Assembly (NCBI GenBank): GCA_050260015.1
Contig: JBLNBN010000036.1
Coordinates: forward strand, 1-64,000
Direction of reading: 5' to 3'
Source of the DNA: JBLNBN01 sp050260015
GTDB taxonomy: Bacteria > Bacteroidota > Ignavibacteria > Kapaibacteriales > UBA2268
Length of the DNA stretch: 64,000 nt
Position numbers and translations under genes: made by a program. The notes beneath the pieces were generated by a model that was given only the letters and a program-made list of their open reading frames with translations, was not told the origin of the DNA and did no database searches. This document shows, piece by piece, positions 26,769 through 34,491 of this stretch (the first letter of the stretch is position 1; every line of letters starts with the position of its first letter).

Positions 26769-27521
26769 ATGCTCAGTAACAAACTCCTGCGTAAGCATCT
26801 CTGGGTTTTACTTTTTATTTTTCTAAATCCCGTCGTGATGCTTGCCTTTCAGTTTCTTGTAATCGCGCAGGGCGACGAGCCCGAAATAAGCGAGAACAGG
26901 AAACCGGTTACTCGACAGTCAGCTCCGCAGCTATTGACGCAGGCCCTTGACAAGGCCGAAGTCAATTATAATACTTCCAAGATTACCGGCAAGGCTTCCT
27001 ACTATGCGAACTATTTTCATAGACGTCGCACGGCAAATGGAGAGTTATACGACAAGGAGATCTATTCGGCGGCGCATCGTTCGCTACCGTTTGGTTCTAT
27101 AGTCAAGGTAACTAATATCAATTCGGACAGAGCGATCCTGGTCAGGATAAATGACCGGGGACCGTTCACTAAACGGAAGGTCGTGGATTTGTCGCTCGCA
27201 GCCGCCAAGGCAATCGGCGCGATGGGCAATCCTCAAGTTAAGTTGGAATACTTTGCTTCCAAAGAGCAAAGATCTTCGACGGAAGACACGTTTTACGCAT
27301 ATTCGCTCGAGCAGTCGCCGCTCTCGGCTAATAAGCGAGCGTTTCTCTTCGTCGATTCAACTAAAATTTTTCAAGCTGCAGTCGAGAAACTACAAAGCCT
27401 GGCTTTTGAGCAGCCCGGCGCAAATTATTACTTAGCGGTCAATTCGCGCGAATCATCTGCGCATTACTATATCGTTAAACTTAACGAAACCAATATCGAA
27501 TTCGTTAACCGTAGACCGTAG
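26769..27521 (+). CDS. RlpA-like septal ring lytic transglycosylase family protein
   Basis: A 250-residue envelope protein with a double-psi beta-barrel domain. After a signal segment (LWVLLFIFLNPVVMLAFQFLVIA) the DPBB region has GKASYYANYFHRRRTANGELYDKEIYSAAHRSLPFGSIVKVTN and then NDRGPFTKRKVVDLSLAAAKAIGA, with the catalytic-type Asp and His of RlpA (NDRGPF, AAHRSLPFG). RlpA cleaves denuded peptidoglycan strands at the septum in some bacteria; in others it is inactive. The C-terminal half (about 160-250) is not a recognisable SPOR domain. ATG at 26769 is used rather than the TTG at 26739. Confidence 0.88.
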   Translation: MLSNKLLRKHLWVLLFIFLNPVVMLAFQFLVIAQGDEPEISENRKPVTRQSAPQLLTQALDKAEVNYNTSKITGKASYYANYFHRRRTANGELYDKEIYSAAHRSLPFGSIVKVTNINSDRAILVRINDRGPFTKRKVVDLSLAAAKAIGAMGNPQVKLEYFASKEQRSSTEDTFYAYSLEQSPLSANKRAFLFVDSTKIFQAAVEKLQSLAFEQPGANYYLAVNSRESSAHYYIVKLNETNIEFVNRRP

Positions 27522-27536
27522 AAGTTATTTCGATAA

Positions 27537-27655
27537 TAGCCGACCCAAAATCGTTAATAAACGAAGAGCGGGATATTTGCTCGACCTGAACCTGTACAGG
27601 TCCCGTAAATGAACCCATATCTGAGTTTTAAGCGCTTTTAGGTCGGCTTTTTTTA
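27537..27655 (+). other. Structured intergenic segment, possible terminator or small RNA
   Basis: AGCCGACC at about 27538 is complementary to GGTCGGCT at about 27642, followed by a run of T. Between them lie the perfect 12-base palindrome ACCTGTACAGGT (about 27590-27601) and AAAAGCGCTTTT. The outer pair plus the T run could be a terminator for rlpA, or the ends of a small RNA of about 110 bases. No known RNA family is recognised. Confidence 0.35.
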
Positions 27656-27714
27656 TTTCTATGTCGTAAATTTTTAATTAAATCTTATTTTATGCAAAAG
27701 CGCAAGTTCGCTAA

Positions 27715-27745
27715 TTTGTTTTGAGTAATATTTTCCATATTTTTG
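27715..27745 (+). promoter_or_regulatory. Bacteroidota-type promoter before the TPR lipoprotein gene
   Basis: TTTG at 27715-27718, 19 bases, then TATTTTTG at 27738-27745, matching TTTG-N19/20-TAnnTTTG. Transcription would begin near 27752, which supports the GTG start at 27792 over the ATG at 27747. Confidence 0.65.
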
Positions 27746-27791
27746 TATGATTTATAAAAATTGTATAGTATTAAACACTCCGGAGAAAACT

Positions 27792-29294
27792 GTGAACAGG
27801 TTTTTGATGACGATTATCGCTCTATTCGCCGGCGCGATAATGATGCAAAGCTTCCAATGCGCTTCGCGCGAACTTACAACCGCTAAAGTCGCTATGCAAA
27901 ACCGCGATTATCCTAAAGCGATCGAATACTCTTTAAAAGAAATTGAAAAAAATCCAAAGAGCCAGGAAGTCTATATCCTCCTTGCGCAAGCTTACAAGAA
28001 TACGGGGCAATTTGCCGAAGCCGCTAAGGCGTTAAACAAAGCCGAAGAAGTTATTACTGATCCTAAGCTGGCCGAAGAACCCCAGAGAATGAAATACGAA
28101 CTTTGGGTAGAGGCGTATAACGGCGGGCTGCAGGCCTATGAAGCCTTCGCTAAAACGAAGAATCCGCAGGCGCTTGAGAAAGCGATCGAGCTTTTCGACG
28201 TCGGCTCCATGATTCGCCCTGAAATGGCCGACTTTTATTACTTTAAAGCCCTTGTATATAATGAGAAGGGCGACACCTTAAGCACGATGAACGAATACCG
28301 CAAAGCGGCTCTTGTCTACAAAGAAGCGGCTCAAGCGGGCGCTAAGCTCGGCATCTATCTCGATATGGATCGCGAGCAAATGATAAATAAATTAGGAGCG
28401 GCAAAGCGAACCCTCGGCGCTCCACGCCCTAACGGCGATAGCGCGATTACCGATTATTACGTTATCGACGGGAAGGACCTCTTCGTCTTCTCCAGCAGGG
28501 AGCGCGGCAAGCAAAGCTTCTACATTCGCGGTTGGCGATACAATCCCAATCCCAAATGGCTTATCGATGAACGTTCCGCATTTTTATCGTTCGACGTTCG
28601 TCCAATGGCCGAGCTCGCGACGTACAACTACGAGCACAAGCAATACGACGAGGCCCTTACTTACTTGCGCCAAATTGCAGATCTGCAGCCGGCGAACACT
28701 GAAGTTAACTCCTTCATGGTCGCTATCTACAACGAAACGGGCAAGCGCGACGAAGCTCTTCGCTCCGTTCAGGCATTGATTAATAAGAACCCGGACAATA
28801 AATTCTACCTCGCGCAGTATGCCGACATCCTGATGAGCAGCCAGGACTTCGACCAGGCGATCACTTATTATGAAAAAGCGCTAGCGATAGATCCTAACTT
28901 CGACTTCGTGCTGCGCAACGTGGCCTCGGCTTACAAGAACAAGGCGAGCGTAATTCAAGGCAGGCAGGCCGATAAGATGACGGCCGATAAAACCTATACC
29001 GGGAACACGGGCGAATACTTCCCCTTCCTTATTAAATCGGCCGAATACTTTACGCGTTCCCGCGAATCCGACAGGTTCAAGAACGACCTGACAGTACTTA
29101 CCGAACTCTTTAACATCTACCTCGTACTCGACCGAAAGGACGATATGCGCAAGATTGCGAATGAACTCGAAGCATTGGAGCCTACTATTTCAGCCGCCGA
29201 TGAACCGAGTTACTACATAACCATGGTAAAAGTTTTTTCGGCGTTGAAGGAAACGGAAAAGCTTAACAAAGTAAAAGAAAAATTAGGACAATAA
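27792..29294 (+). CDS. TPR-repeat lipoprotein
   Basis: A 500-residue lipoprotein with tetratricopeptide repeats. The GTG at 27792 is preferred because GGAG lies six bases upstream and it gives a good lipoprotein signal (NRFLMTIIALFAGAIMMQSFQC, Cys at the lipobox). TPR-like helices are seen early (NRDYPKAIEYSLKEIEKNPKSQEVYILLAQAYKNTGQ) and later (HKQYDEALTYLRQIADLQPANTEVNSFMVAIYNETGKRDEAL, then ALAIDPNFDFVLRNVASAYKNKA). An insert with a beta-rich element (DYYVIDGKDLFVFSS) separates them. TPR proteins act as scaffolds, here probably at the outer membrane; the partner is unknown. The DUF3467 gene follows after four bases. Confidence 0.85.
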   Translation: MNRFLMTIIALFAGAIMMQSFQCASRELTTAKVAMQNRDYPKAIEYSLKEIEKNPKSQEVYILLAQAYKNTGQFAEAAKALNKAEEVITDPKLAEEPQRMKYELWVEAYNGGLQAYEAFAKTKNPQALEKAIELFDVGSMIRPEMADFYYFKALVYNEKGDTLSTMNEYRKAALVYKEAAQAGAKLGIYLDMDREQMINKLGAAKRTLGAPRPNGDSAITDYYVIDGKDLFVFSSRERGKQSFYIRGWRYNPNPKWLIDERSAFLSFDVRPMAELATYNYEHKQYDEALTYLRQIADLQPANTEVNSFMVAIYNETGKRDEALRSVQALINKNPDNKFYLAQYADILMSSQDFDQAITYYEKALAIDPNFDFVLRNVASAYKNKASVIQGRQADKMTADKTYTGNTGEYFPFLIKSAEYFTRSRESDRFKNDLTVLTELFNIYLVLDRKDDMRKIANELEALEPTISAADEPSYYITMVKVFSALKETEKLNKVKEKLGQ

Positions 29295-29298
29295 TAAA

Positions 29299-29613
29299 AT
29301 GAACGAAGAAAAACCCAACAACAAGCCCCAATCGCTCAATATAGAACTGGGCGAGAAGGAAGCGGAAGGGATTTACTCAAATCTGGCGATTATATCGCAT
29401 TCGCCCGCCGAATTCGTCGTCGACTTCACGCGCGTAATGCCCGGGGTGCCGAAGGCGAGGGTGCATGCGAGAATAATTATGACGCCGCAACACGCGAAGC
29501 TGCTGCTGCGCGCCCTAGGCGAGAACATCTCGAAGTACGAAGCGCAATATGGCAATATAAAGATCGAAGGCGCCGACCGCGACGACCCTAGCCGCGGATT
29601 TAAGTTTAATTAA
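29299..29613 (+). CDS. DUF3467 family protein
   Basis: A 104-residue protein; the segment EGIYSNLAIISHSPAEFVVDFTRVMPGVPKARVHARIIMTPQHAKLLLRALGENISKYE is the DUF3467 family core, seen in Bacteroidota and Chlorobi. It is soluble and mainly beta with a C-terminal helix. Its function is unknown. It is separated from the TPR gene by only four bases, so they are co-transcribed. Confidence 0.92.
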   Translation: MNEEKPNNKPQSLNIELGEKEAEGIYSNLAIISHSPAEFVVDFTRVMPGVPKARVHARIIMTPQHAKLLLRALGENISKYEAQYGNIKIEGADRDDPSRGFKFN

Positions 29614-29637
29614 TCCGTACGGCTTGATAAAGAATAA

Positions 29638-29673
29638 TAAAACCCGCTTTTTTGAAAGAGCGGGTTTTTTTAT
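29638..29673 (+). terminator. Rho-independent terminator
   Basis: AAAACCCGCT pairs with AGCGGGTTTT around TTTTTGAAAG, followed by more T residues, after the DUF3467 gene. Confidence 0.9.
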
Positions 29674-29691
29674 TGAATAAATCGTCTTATG

Positions 29692-29736
29692 TTACACTAA
29701 TTGTATTACACTAATCGTGTTACACTAAAAGTGTAA
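29692..29736 (+). promoter_or_regulatory. Iteron-like array of three TTACACTAA repeats with an inverted end
   Basis: TTACACTAA occurs at 29692-29700, 29706-29714 and 29720-29728, exactly 14 bases apart. The last copy also forms an inverted repeat TTACACtaaaaGTGTAA (29720-29736). It ends 16 bases before the ATG of the AAA ATPase, so it may be an operator. Confidence 0.6.
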
Positions 29737-29752
29737 TGTAAATGGCGTATTT

Positions 29753-30877
29753 ATGCAAGAATCGTTTAATAGGTTTCAATTATCTGGCTATTTTGGCCCT
29801 GAATTCTTTTGCGATAGAGCGATAGAAACGCAAAAATTACTCGAAGCGAGAGCAAATCAACGAAATATTACGCTAATTTCCAACCGCCGTCTGGGAAAAA
29901 CGGTCCTTCTCTGGCATGCGTTCGGCGAGCTGGAAAAGAAGCGCAAAGACGTAGTTTTCGTATATATGGACATAATGAAAATCAAGTCCATTAAAGCTTT
30001 TGCAGAGTATTTTGGCGGTTCCGTTTTCGCCAAGACCGAGAAAGTCAATAGTACGACTCTGAAAAAATTAGCCAATTTCTTTTCGAGCTTAAACGTTAAG
30101 ATGGGCTTCGACGCGTTAACCGGTCAGCCGACGTTCGAGCTTGGAATAGGGGAGCGACGCGACGAACTTAATTCGCTCGAAAAGATATTTGAGTATATCA
30201 GGAGTAAAGATAAATCGTTTATTATTTGTTTCGACGAGTTTCAACAGATTGAGAGCATCGGTTCAAAAGAAATAATCGCGGCGCTCAGGCCGATGATCGC
30301 GCAAACGCCAAACGCGACTTTCGTATTTTCCGGCAGCAAGCGGACTATGTTAAGCGAGATGTTCGCCGATCCCAAGGGCGTATTTTTCCAGAGCGCGGAG
30401 ATAATGCATTTGGGGCCTATCGACCGCGGCGAGTACGAGAAATTTATTCGCGAGAATATGGCGATCGGCAAAAAAACGATCGACGAGGAGGGGATAGAGT
30501 TAATATTCGAATTAACGCGCGGCGCCACGTATTACGTGCAGTACATCTGCAATAGATTATACTCGCAGCCTAAGAAGAAAATCGATCGCGCGGTCGTTGC
30601 CGAGACCTTTCGCTACTCGCTGCTTGAATTGAATTACGTTTACGAGCAAATAGCCGGGCTGATAACAAAACATCAACTAAGAGTATTACGTGCGATAGCC
30701 GCCGAAGGTTTGGTCGCCGAGCCGCTTGCTTCGGATTTCCTGTCAAAATACGAATTAGGCGCGGCGAGCAGCGTAGCTAAAACGCTAAAAACATTAGAGG
30801 ATAAAGAATTAATACTTGCCGAGCCCGCCCGCCGGGTATACGATCCGTTCTTCGAGGCATGGTTAAATAGTTTTTAA
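29753..30877 (+). CDS. AAA+ ATPase of the archaeal ATPase_2/STAND-like group with winged-helix end
   Basis: A 374-residue P-loop protein. Residues 14-60 hold FGPEFFCDRAIETQKLLEARANQRNITLISNRRLGKTVLLWH; the P-loop is SNRRLGKT, where the first Gly of the usual GxxxxGK[ST] is Ser, as often in ATPase_2 proteins (PF01637). Walker B is SFIICFDEFQ, and an arginine-finger-like region is at SKRTMLSEM. The C-terminal part (ITKHQLRVLRAIAAEGL, SVAKTLKTLEDKELIL) is a winged helix, as in DUF234-type proteins. Archaeal relatives are numerous. The function is unknown; the gene stands alone between terminators. Confidence 0.8.
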   Translation: MQESFNRFQLSGYFGPEFFCDRAIETQKLLEARANQRNITLISNRRLGKTVLLWHAFGELEKKRKDVVFVYMDIMKIKSIKAFAEYFGGSVFAKTEKVNSTTLKKLANFFSSLNVKMGFDALTGQPTFELGIGERRDELNSLEKIFEYIRSKDKSFIICFDEFQQIESIGSKEIIAALRPMIAQTPNATFVFSGSKRTMLSEMFADPKGVFFQSAEIMHLGPIDRGEYEKFIRENMAIGKKTIDEEGIELIFELTRGATYYVQYICNRLYSQPKKKIDRAVVAETFRYSLLELNYVYEQIAGLITKHQLRVLRAIAAEGLVAEPLASDFLSKYELGAASSVAKTLKTLEDKELILAEPARRVYDPFFEAWLNSF

Positions 30878-30905
30878 ATATCTGATTTTCCTAAACATAA
30901 TTATT

Positions 30906-30945
30906 AAAGGAAAGGGACTCTCTTTATGAAAGTTCCCTTTTTTTT
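30906..30945 (+). terminator. Rho-independent terminator
   Basis: AAAGGGACT-like and AGTTCCCTTT arms form a stem, followed by a long T run, after the AAA ATPase gene. Confidence 0.8.
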
Positions 30946-31025
30946 TCTTATTTTTGAAATTCTATAATTGAAGAAAAACATAGAAACTATTGCAATAAAA
31001 ATACAATTTCCACCAAAGGCTATTT

Positions 31026-32954
31026 ATGTCACGATTTGTTTTTAAACCGTTTGAAGAAATGACCGCCGAAGACTACGCGGCTGTCGGCTTTAAATCGGGC
31101 CTGGAGGTTCACCAGCAGCTTTTGACCCGTCGGAAGCTATTTTGCCGCTGCCCTGCCGGCCATTTTAACAACACAGAATACAACGCTGAAATATTGCGCC
31201 ATATGCGTCCCACGCTCTCCGAGTTAGGGGAATACGACGGTACGGCATTAATGGAATTTAAGACGAAGAAGAACATCATCTACCGCATCCATTACGATAC
31301 GGTCTGCACCTACGAGATGGACGACACGCCTCCGTTCGAAATAAACGACGAAGCGCTCGACGCCGCTTTGACGCTTGCAATGGTGTTCGACTCAAATATA
31401 GTCGACGAGCTCCACATCGCGCGCAAGCAATACTTAGACGGCTCGATCCCGACCGGCTTCCAGCGCACCGCTATCTTCTCCGTCGGGGGCAAGCTCCCGT
31501 ACAAGGACCGCGAGATCAACATTATTCAAATGTCCATCGAAGAAGACTCCTGCCGCGAAGCCAGCGACATTGGCCATAACCGCGTCTACCTTACCGATAG
31601 GCTCGGCATGCCGCTCGTAGAGACCGTAACGTCCCCGGAAATGCGCACCCCGCAAGAGGTCGCCGAAGTAAACAATTTACTCCGACGTATGGTTCGCTCC
31701 ACCGGCAAAGTCAGGACAGGCATGGGCGCCGCCCGCGAGGACGTCAACGTCTCCGTAACAGGCGGAACCCGCATTGAGATAAAAGGCGTGCCGCGCATAC
31801 CTATGATCCCCCTGCTTACGTACAACGAAGCCATGCGCCAATGGAACCTCCTGGGACTGAAGGAAGAGCTCGAACGCCGCGGCATCACCGAGAACACTTT
31901 TGAAGCAAACTTCGTTGAAGTGACGAAAACGCTCCGCAAGACTCGCTTCCAACCGATACACGACGCGATAGCTAAAGGCAAGACTGTCAATTGCGTTATA
32001 CTCCGCGGTTACAAAGGCCTTCTCCGCTGGCAAACCCAGACGGACACCTACTTTAGCCGCGAGATCTCCGATCGCGTACGCGTTATCGCATGCCTTACGA
32101 CGCTGCCGAACATAATTCACTCCGACAGCCCGAGCGAATCCATTTCCTCGAACGAGTGGAGACAACTTAAAAAGACGGTCGGCGCCACCGAAAACGACAC
32201 GGTCGTACTCGTATGGGGCGACGCTACAGACGCCGAGACCGGAGCAAAAGAAATTATCATCCGCGCAAAGGAAGCCACGATCGGCGTCCCCAGCGAGACC
32301 CGCCAGGCGCTCCGCGACGGCACGAACGGCTTCGAGAGAATCCTTCCCGGCCCGGAGAGAATGTATCCCGATACGGACCTTCCCCCGAAAAAGATCACGG
32401 AGGAGCGGCTGGCTGCTTTACGCGTTGGGCTCCCGGAGAGCATCTTTACTCGCGAAGCCCGTTACTATAAGTTAGGCATTCCCGCCGACACTATCGCCCC
32501 GCTCGCAATTTCGCAATACGCAAACCTATTCGATCAAGTCGTAGACGAGCTCGGCGTCTCGCCTAAGCTTGCGGCGGTCGTTTTAGTCCAATTTATTAAG
32601 AGATTGCGCCGCGATTGGATCGACACGGACGCATTGACTTCCGAAGTTATGTACGACATCTTCAAAGCTTACGTCGACGGCAAGCTGCCCAAGGACGCGA
32701 TACTTTACGTGATGAAGGACGTCGCCGAGACGGGCGTATTCACCCCGGAAATGCTTCCTACGAGGCTCGACGAAGCTCAGCTTCAGATGATCGCCAACTC
32801 GACGATCGAAGAAATGGAACAATTTGAATTAAACTACCCGGAAAAGTATATTAGCCTGGCTATGGGAATGATGATGGCGGAAGTTCGCGGCAGAGCCGAC
32901 GCCGAAGCAGTCTCCGAAATGCTGAGCAAGTTCGCCGGCAAGGAGGTTATATAA
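31026..32954 (+). CDS. gatE: Glu-tRNA(Gln) amidotransferase subunit E, archaeal type
   Basis: Kinase/transamidase subunit of the GatDE complex that converts Glu-tRNA(Gln) to Gln-tRNA(Gln). Length 642 fits GatE and not GatB (about 480). The GatB/GatE catalytic cradle begins with GFKSGLEVHQQL (21-32) and the zinc-type Cys pair LFCRCP (39-44), then DSNIVDELHIARKQYLDGSIPTGFQRT and SIEEDSCRE. In the middle (about 280-410) is the AspRS-like GAD insert that distinguishes GatE from GatB, with TNGFERILPGPERMYPDTDLPP. A YqeY-like helical tail follows. It lies one base before gatD in the same operon. In the literature GatDE is an archaeal system; its presence here in a bacterium is unusual. Confidence 0.93.
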   Translation: MSRFVFKPFEEMTAEDYAAVGFKSGLEVHQQLLTRRKLFCRCPAGHFNNTEYNAEILRHMRPTLSELGEYDGTALMEFKTKKNIIYRIHYDTVCTYEMDDTPPFEINDEALDAALTLAMVFDSNIVDELHIARKQYLDGSIPTGFQRTAIFSVGGKLPYKDREINIIQMSIEEDSCREASDIGHNRVYLTDRLGMPLVETVTSPEMRTPQEVAEVNNLLRRMVRSTGKVRTGMGAAREDVNVSVTGGTRIEIKGVPRIPMIPLLTYNEAMRQWNLLGLKEELERRGITENTFEANFVEVTKTLRKTRFQPIHDAIAKGKTVNCVILRGYKGLLRWQTQTDTYFSREISDRVRVIACLTTLPNIIHSDSPSESISSNEWRQLKKTVGATENDTVVLVWGDATDAETGAKEIIIRAKEATIGVPSETRQALRDGTNGFERILPGPERMYPDTDLPPKKITEERLAALRVGLPESIFTREARYYKLGIPADTIAPLAISQYANLFDQVVDELGVSPKLAAVVLVQFIKRLRRDWIDTDALTSEVMYDIFKAYVDGKLPKDAILYVMKDVAETGVFTPEMLPTRLDEAQLQMIANSTIEEMEQFELNYPEKYISLAMGMMMAEVRGRADAEAVSEMLSKFAGKEVI

Positions 32955-32955
32955 C

Positions 32956-34344
32956 ATGAGCGCAAATGAAAATTATAAAGGCTACCGCGGCGAAGCCCTC
33001 GAAACGCTGCAAAAATTCGACGCGATGATCTGGAGCGACGTAGAAATAGTTACCCCGGAGACTACATTCGTCGGAATTATTCTGCCACGCTCGGAAACCG
33101 CGGACTCGTTGCACGTCGTGCTCAAGCTCCGCACGGGCTACAACGTAGGCATTCGCTACGATAAAATACAAAATGTATTAATCCATGGCCGGAAGGAAGC
33201 TCATTACAAAATTCCCGAAAAGGAATTTCCGTACACTCCCAACAAGCCGCGCGTTAAGCTATTCGGTACGGGCGGCACGATCGCTTCCCGCCTGGACTAC
33301 CGCACGGGCGCGGTTATACCCGCTTTCTCCCCGGGCGAGCTCTACGGCTCCGTTCCCGAGCTTGCGGACTACTGCAATCTCGAAACGGAAAAGCTCTACG
33401 GCGTATTCAGCGAGAACATGGGGCCCGAGCAGTGGATCGGTTGCGCTAAGGGCATTGCCCGCGAGATCGAGCAGGGCGTGCAGGGCATCGTAATAGGCCA
33501 TGGCACCGACACTATGCACCATACAGCCGCTATACTTTCGTTCATGGTGCAGAATTCTCCCGTCCCGATAGTAATGGTAGGTTCGCAGCGTTCCAGCGAC
33601 AGGCCCTCCTCCGACGCCGCGTTGAACTTGATTCATAGCGTTAAGACGGCCGCCGAGAGCGACATCGCCGAGGTAATGGTCTGTATGTTCGGCCCTACGT
33701 CCGACGAATACGGCCTGCTGCACCGCGGAACCCGCGTTCGCAAGATGCACTCGAGCTACCGCTCGACGTTCCGTACGATCGGGGACATACCGATAGCGAC
33801 TGTTAATAAGAACAGGATCAAGCCCTTGCGCGAGGACTACAATCGCCGCCGCAAGGATAGAGAGTTCAAATTAATGCCTTACTTCGAGGAGAAGGTCGGC
33901 ATCGTTTACTATTACCCCAACATGCAGCCGGACATGATCGACTCGATGATCGACAACGGCTACCGCGGCATCGTTATCGCCGGAACGGGCCTCGGCCACG
34001 TAAACAAGCCGCTCTACCCCGCGCTCAAGCGCGCGCAGGAGAAGGGCGTCGCCGTTTACATGACCGTGCAGACGCTCTGGGGCTACGTCCAGATGTACGT
34101 CTACGACACGGGCCGCGATATGATGGAACTGGGCGTCGTACCGACGGCGAACATGCTTCCCGAAGTCGCCTACATGAAGCTCTGCTGGGCTTTGGGACAG
34201 ACCGACGACCTCAACGAAGTAAAGAGAATCATGCTTACGCCCGTCGCCGGAGAGATAACCGACCGCGAGCCGAGCAACGGTTACCTCGTGCTCCAGGGCG
34301 GTATTCCCGAAGTCGAGGACTTCATCGCCAAAGTTAGAAAATAA
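32956..34344 (+). CDS. gatD: Glu-tRNA(Gln) amidotransferase subunit D, archaeal type
   Basis: Asparaginase-like glutaminase subunit that supplies ammonia to GatE. 462 residues. An N-terminal SH3-like domain (about 1-90) is followed by an asparaginase domain with FGTGGTIASR (T105), HGTDTM (T184 and D185) and VRKMHSS (K263), the four catalytic residues of L-asparaginase-type enzymes. The SH3-like domain and the loop DRPSSDAALNLIHSVK separate GatD from plain asparaginases. It directly follows gatE, with a one-base spacer after the stop codon. Confidence 0.94.
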   Translation: MSANENYKGYRGEALETLQKFDAMIWSDVEIVTPETTFVGIILPRSETADSLHVVLKLRTGYNVGIRYDKIQNVLIHGRKEAHYKIPEKEFPYTPNKPRVKLFGTGGTIASRLDYRTGAVIPAFSPGELYGSVPELADYCNLETEKLYGVFSENMGPEQWIGCAKGIAREIEQGVQGIVIGHGTDTMHHTAAILSFMVQNSPVPIVMVGSQRSSDRPSSDAALNLIHSVKTAAESDIAEVMVCMFGPTSDEYGLLHRGTRVRKMHSSYRSTFRTIGDIPIATVNKNRIKPLREDYNRRRKDREFKLMPYFEEKVGIVYYYPNMQPDMIDSMIDNGYRGIVIAGTGLGHVNKPLYPALKRAQEKGVAVYMTVQTLWGYVQMYVYDTGRDMMELGVVPTANMLPEVAYMKLCWALGQTDDLNEVKRIMLTPVAGEITDREPSNGYLVLQGGIPEVEDFIAKVRK

Positions 34345-34359
34345 CTTCGCATATATCGA

Positions 34360-34398
34360 AATGGCAGGGCGCTTCGTCTTTAAGCGCGCTGCCATTTT
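34360..34398 (+). terminator. Hairpin terminator after gatD
   Basis: AATGGCAG pairs with CTGCCATT, with an inner CGCTT/AAGCG stem, followed by TTTCTATTT. Confidence 0.75.
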
Positions 34399-34491
34399 CT
34401 ATTTATGGCGAGTTAAACGATATTTCGACCGTCATTCAACGACTGCCTTATCGCAGTTTATTTTTATTCGATATTATAAACAAAAGAAGAA

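Noticed and set aside
27537..27655. Known RNA gene (SRP RNA or 6S RNA)
   Set aside because: The conserved SRP tetraloop region and 6S central bubble could not be seen; left as unassigned structure.
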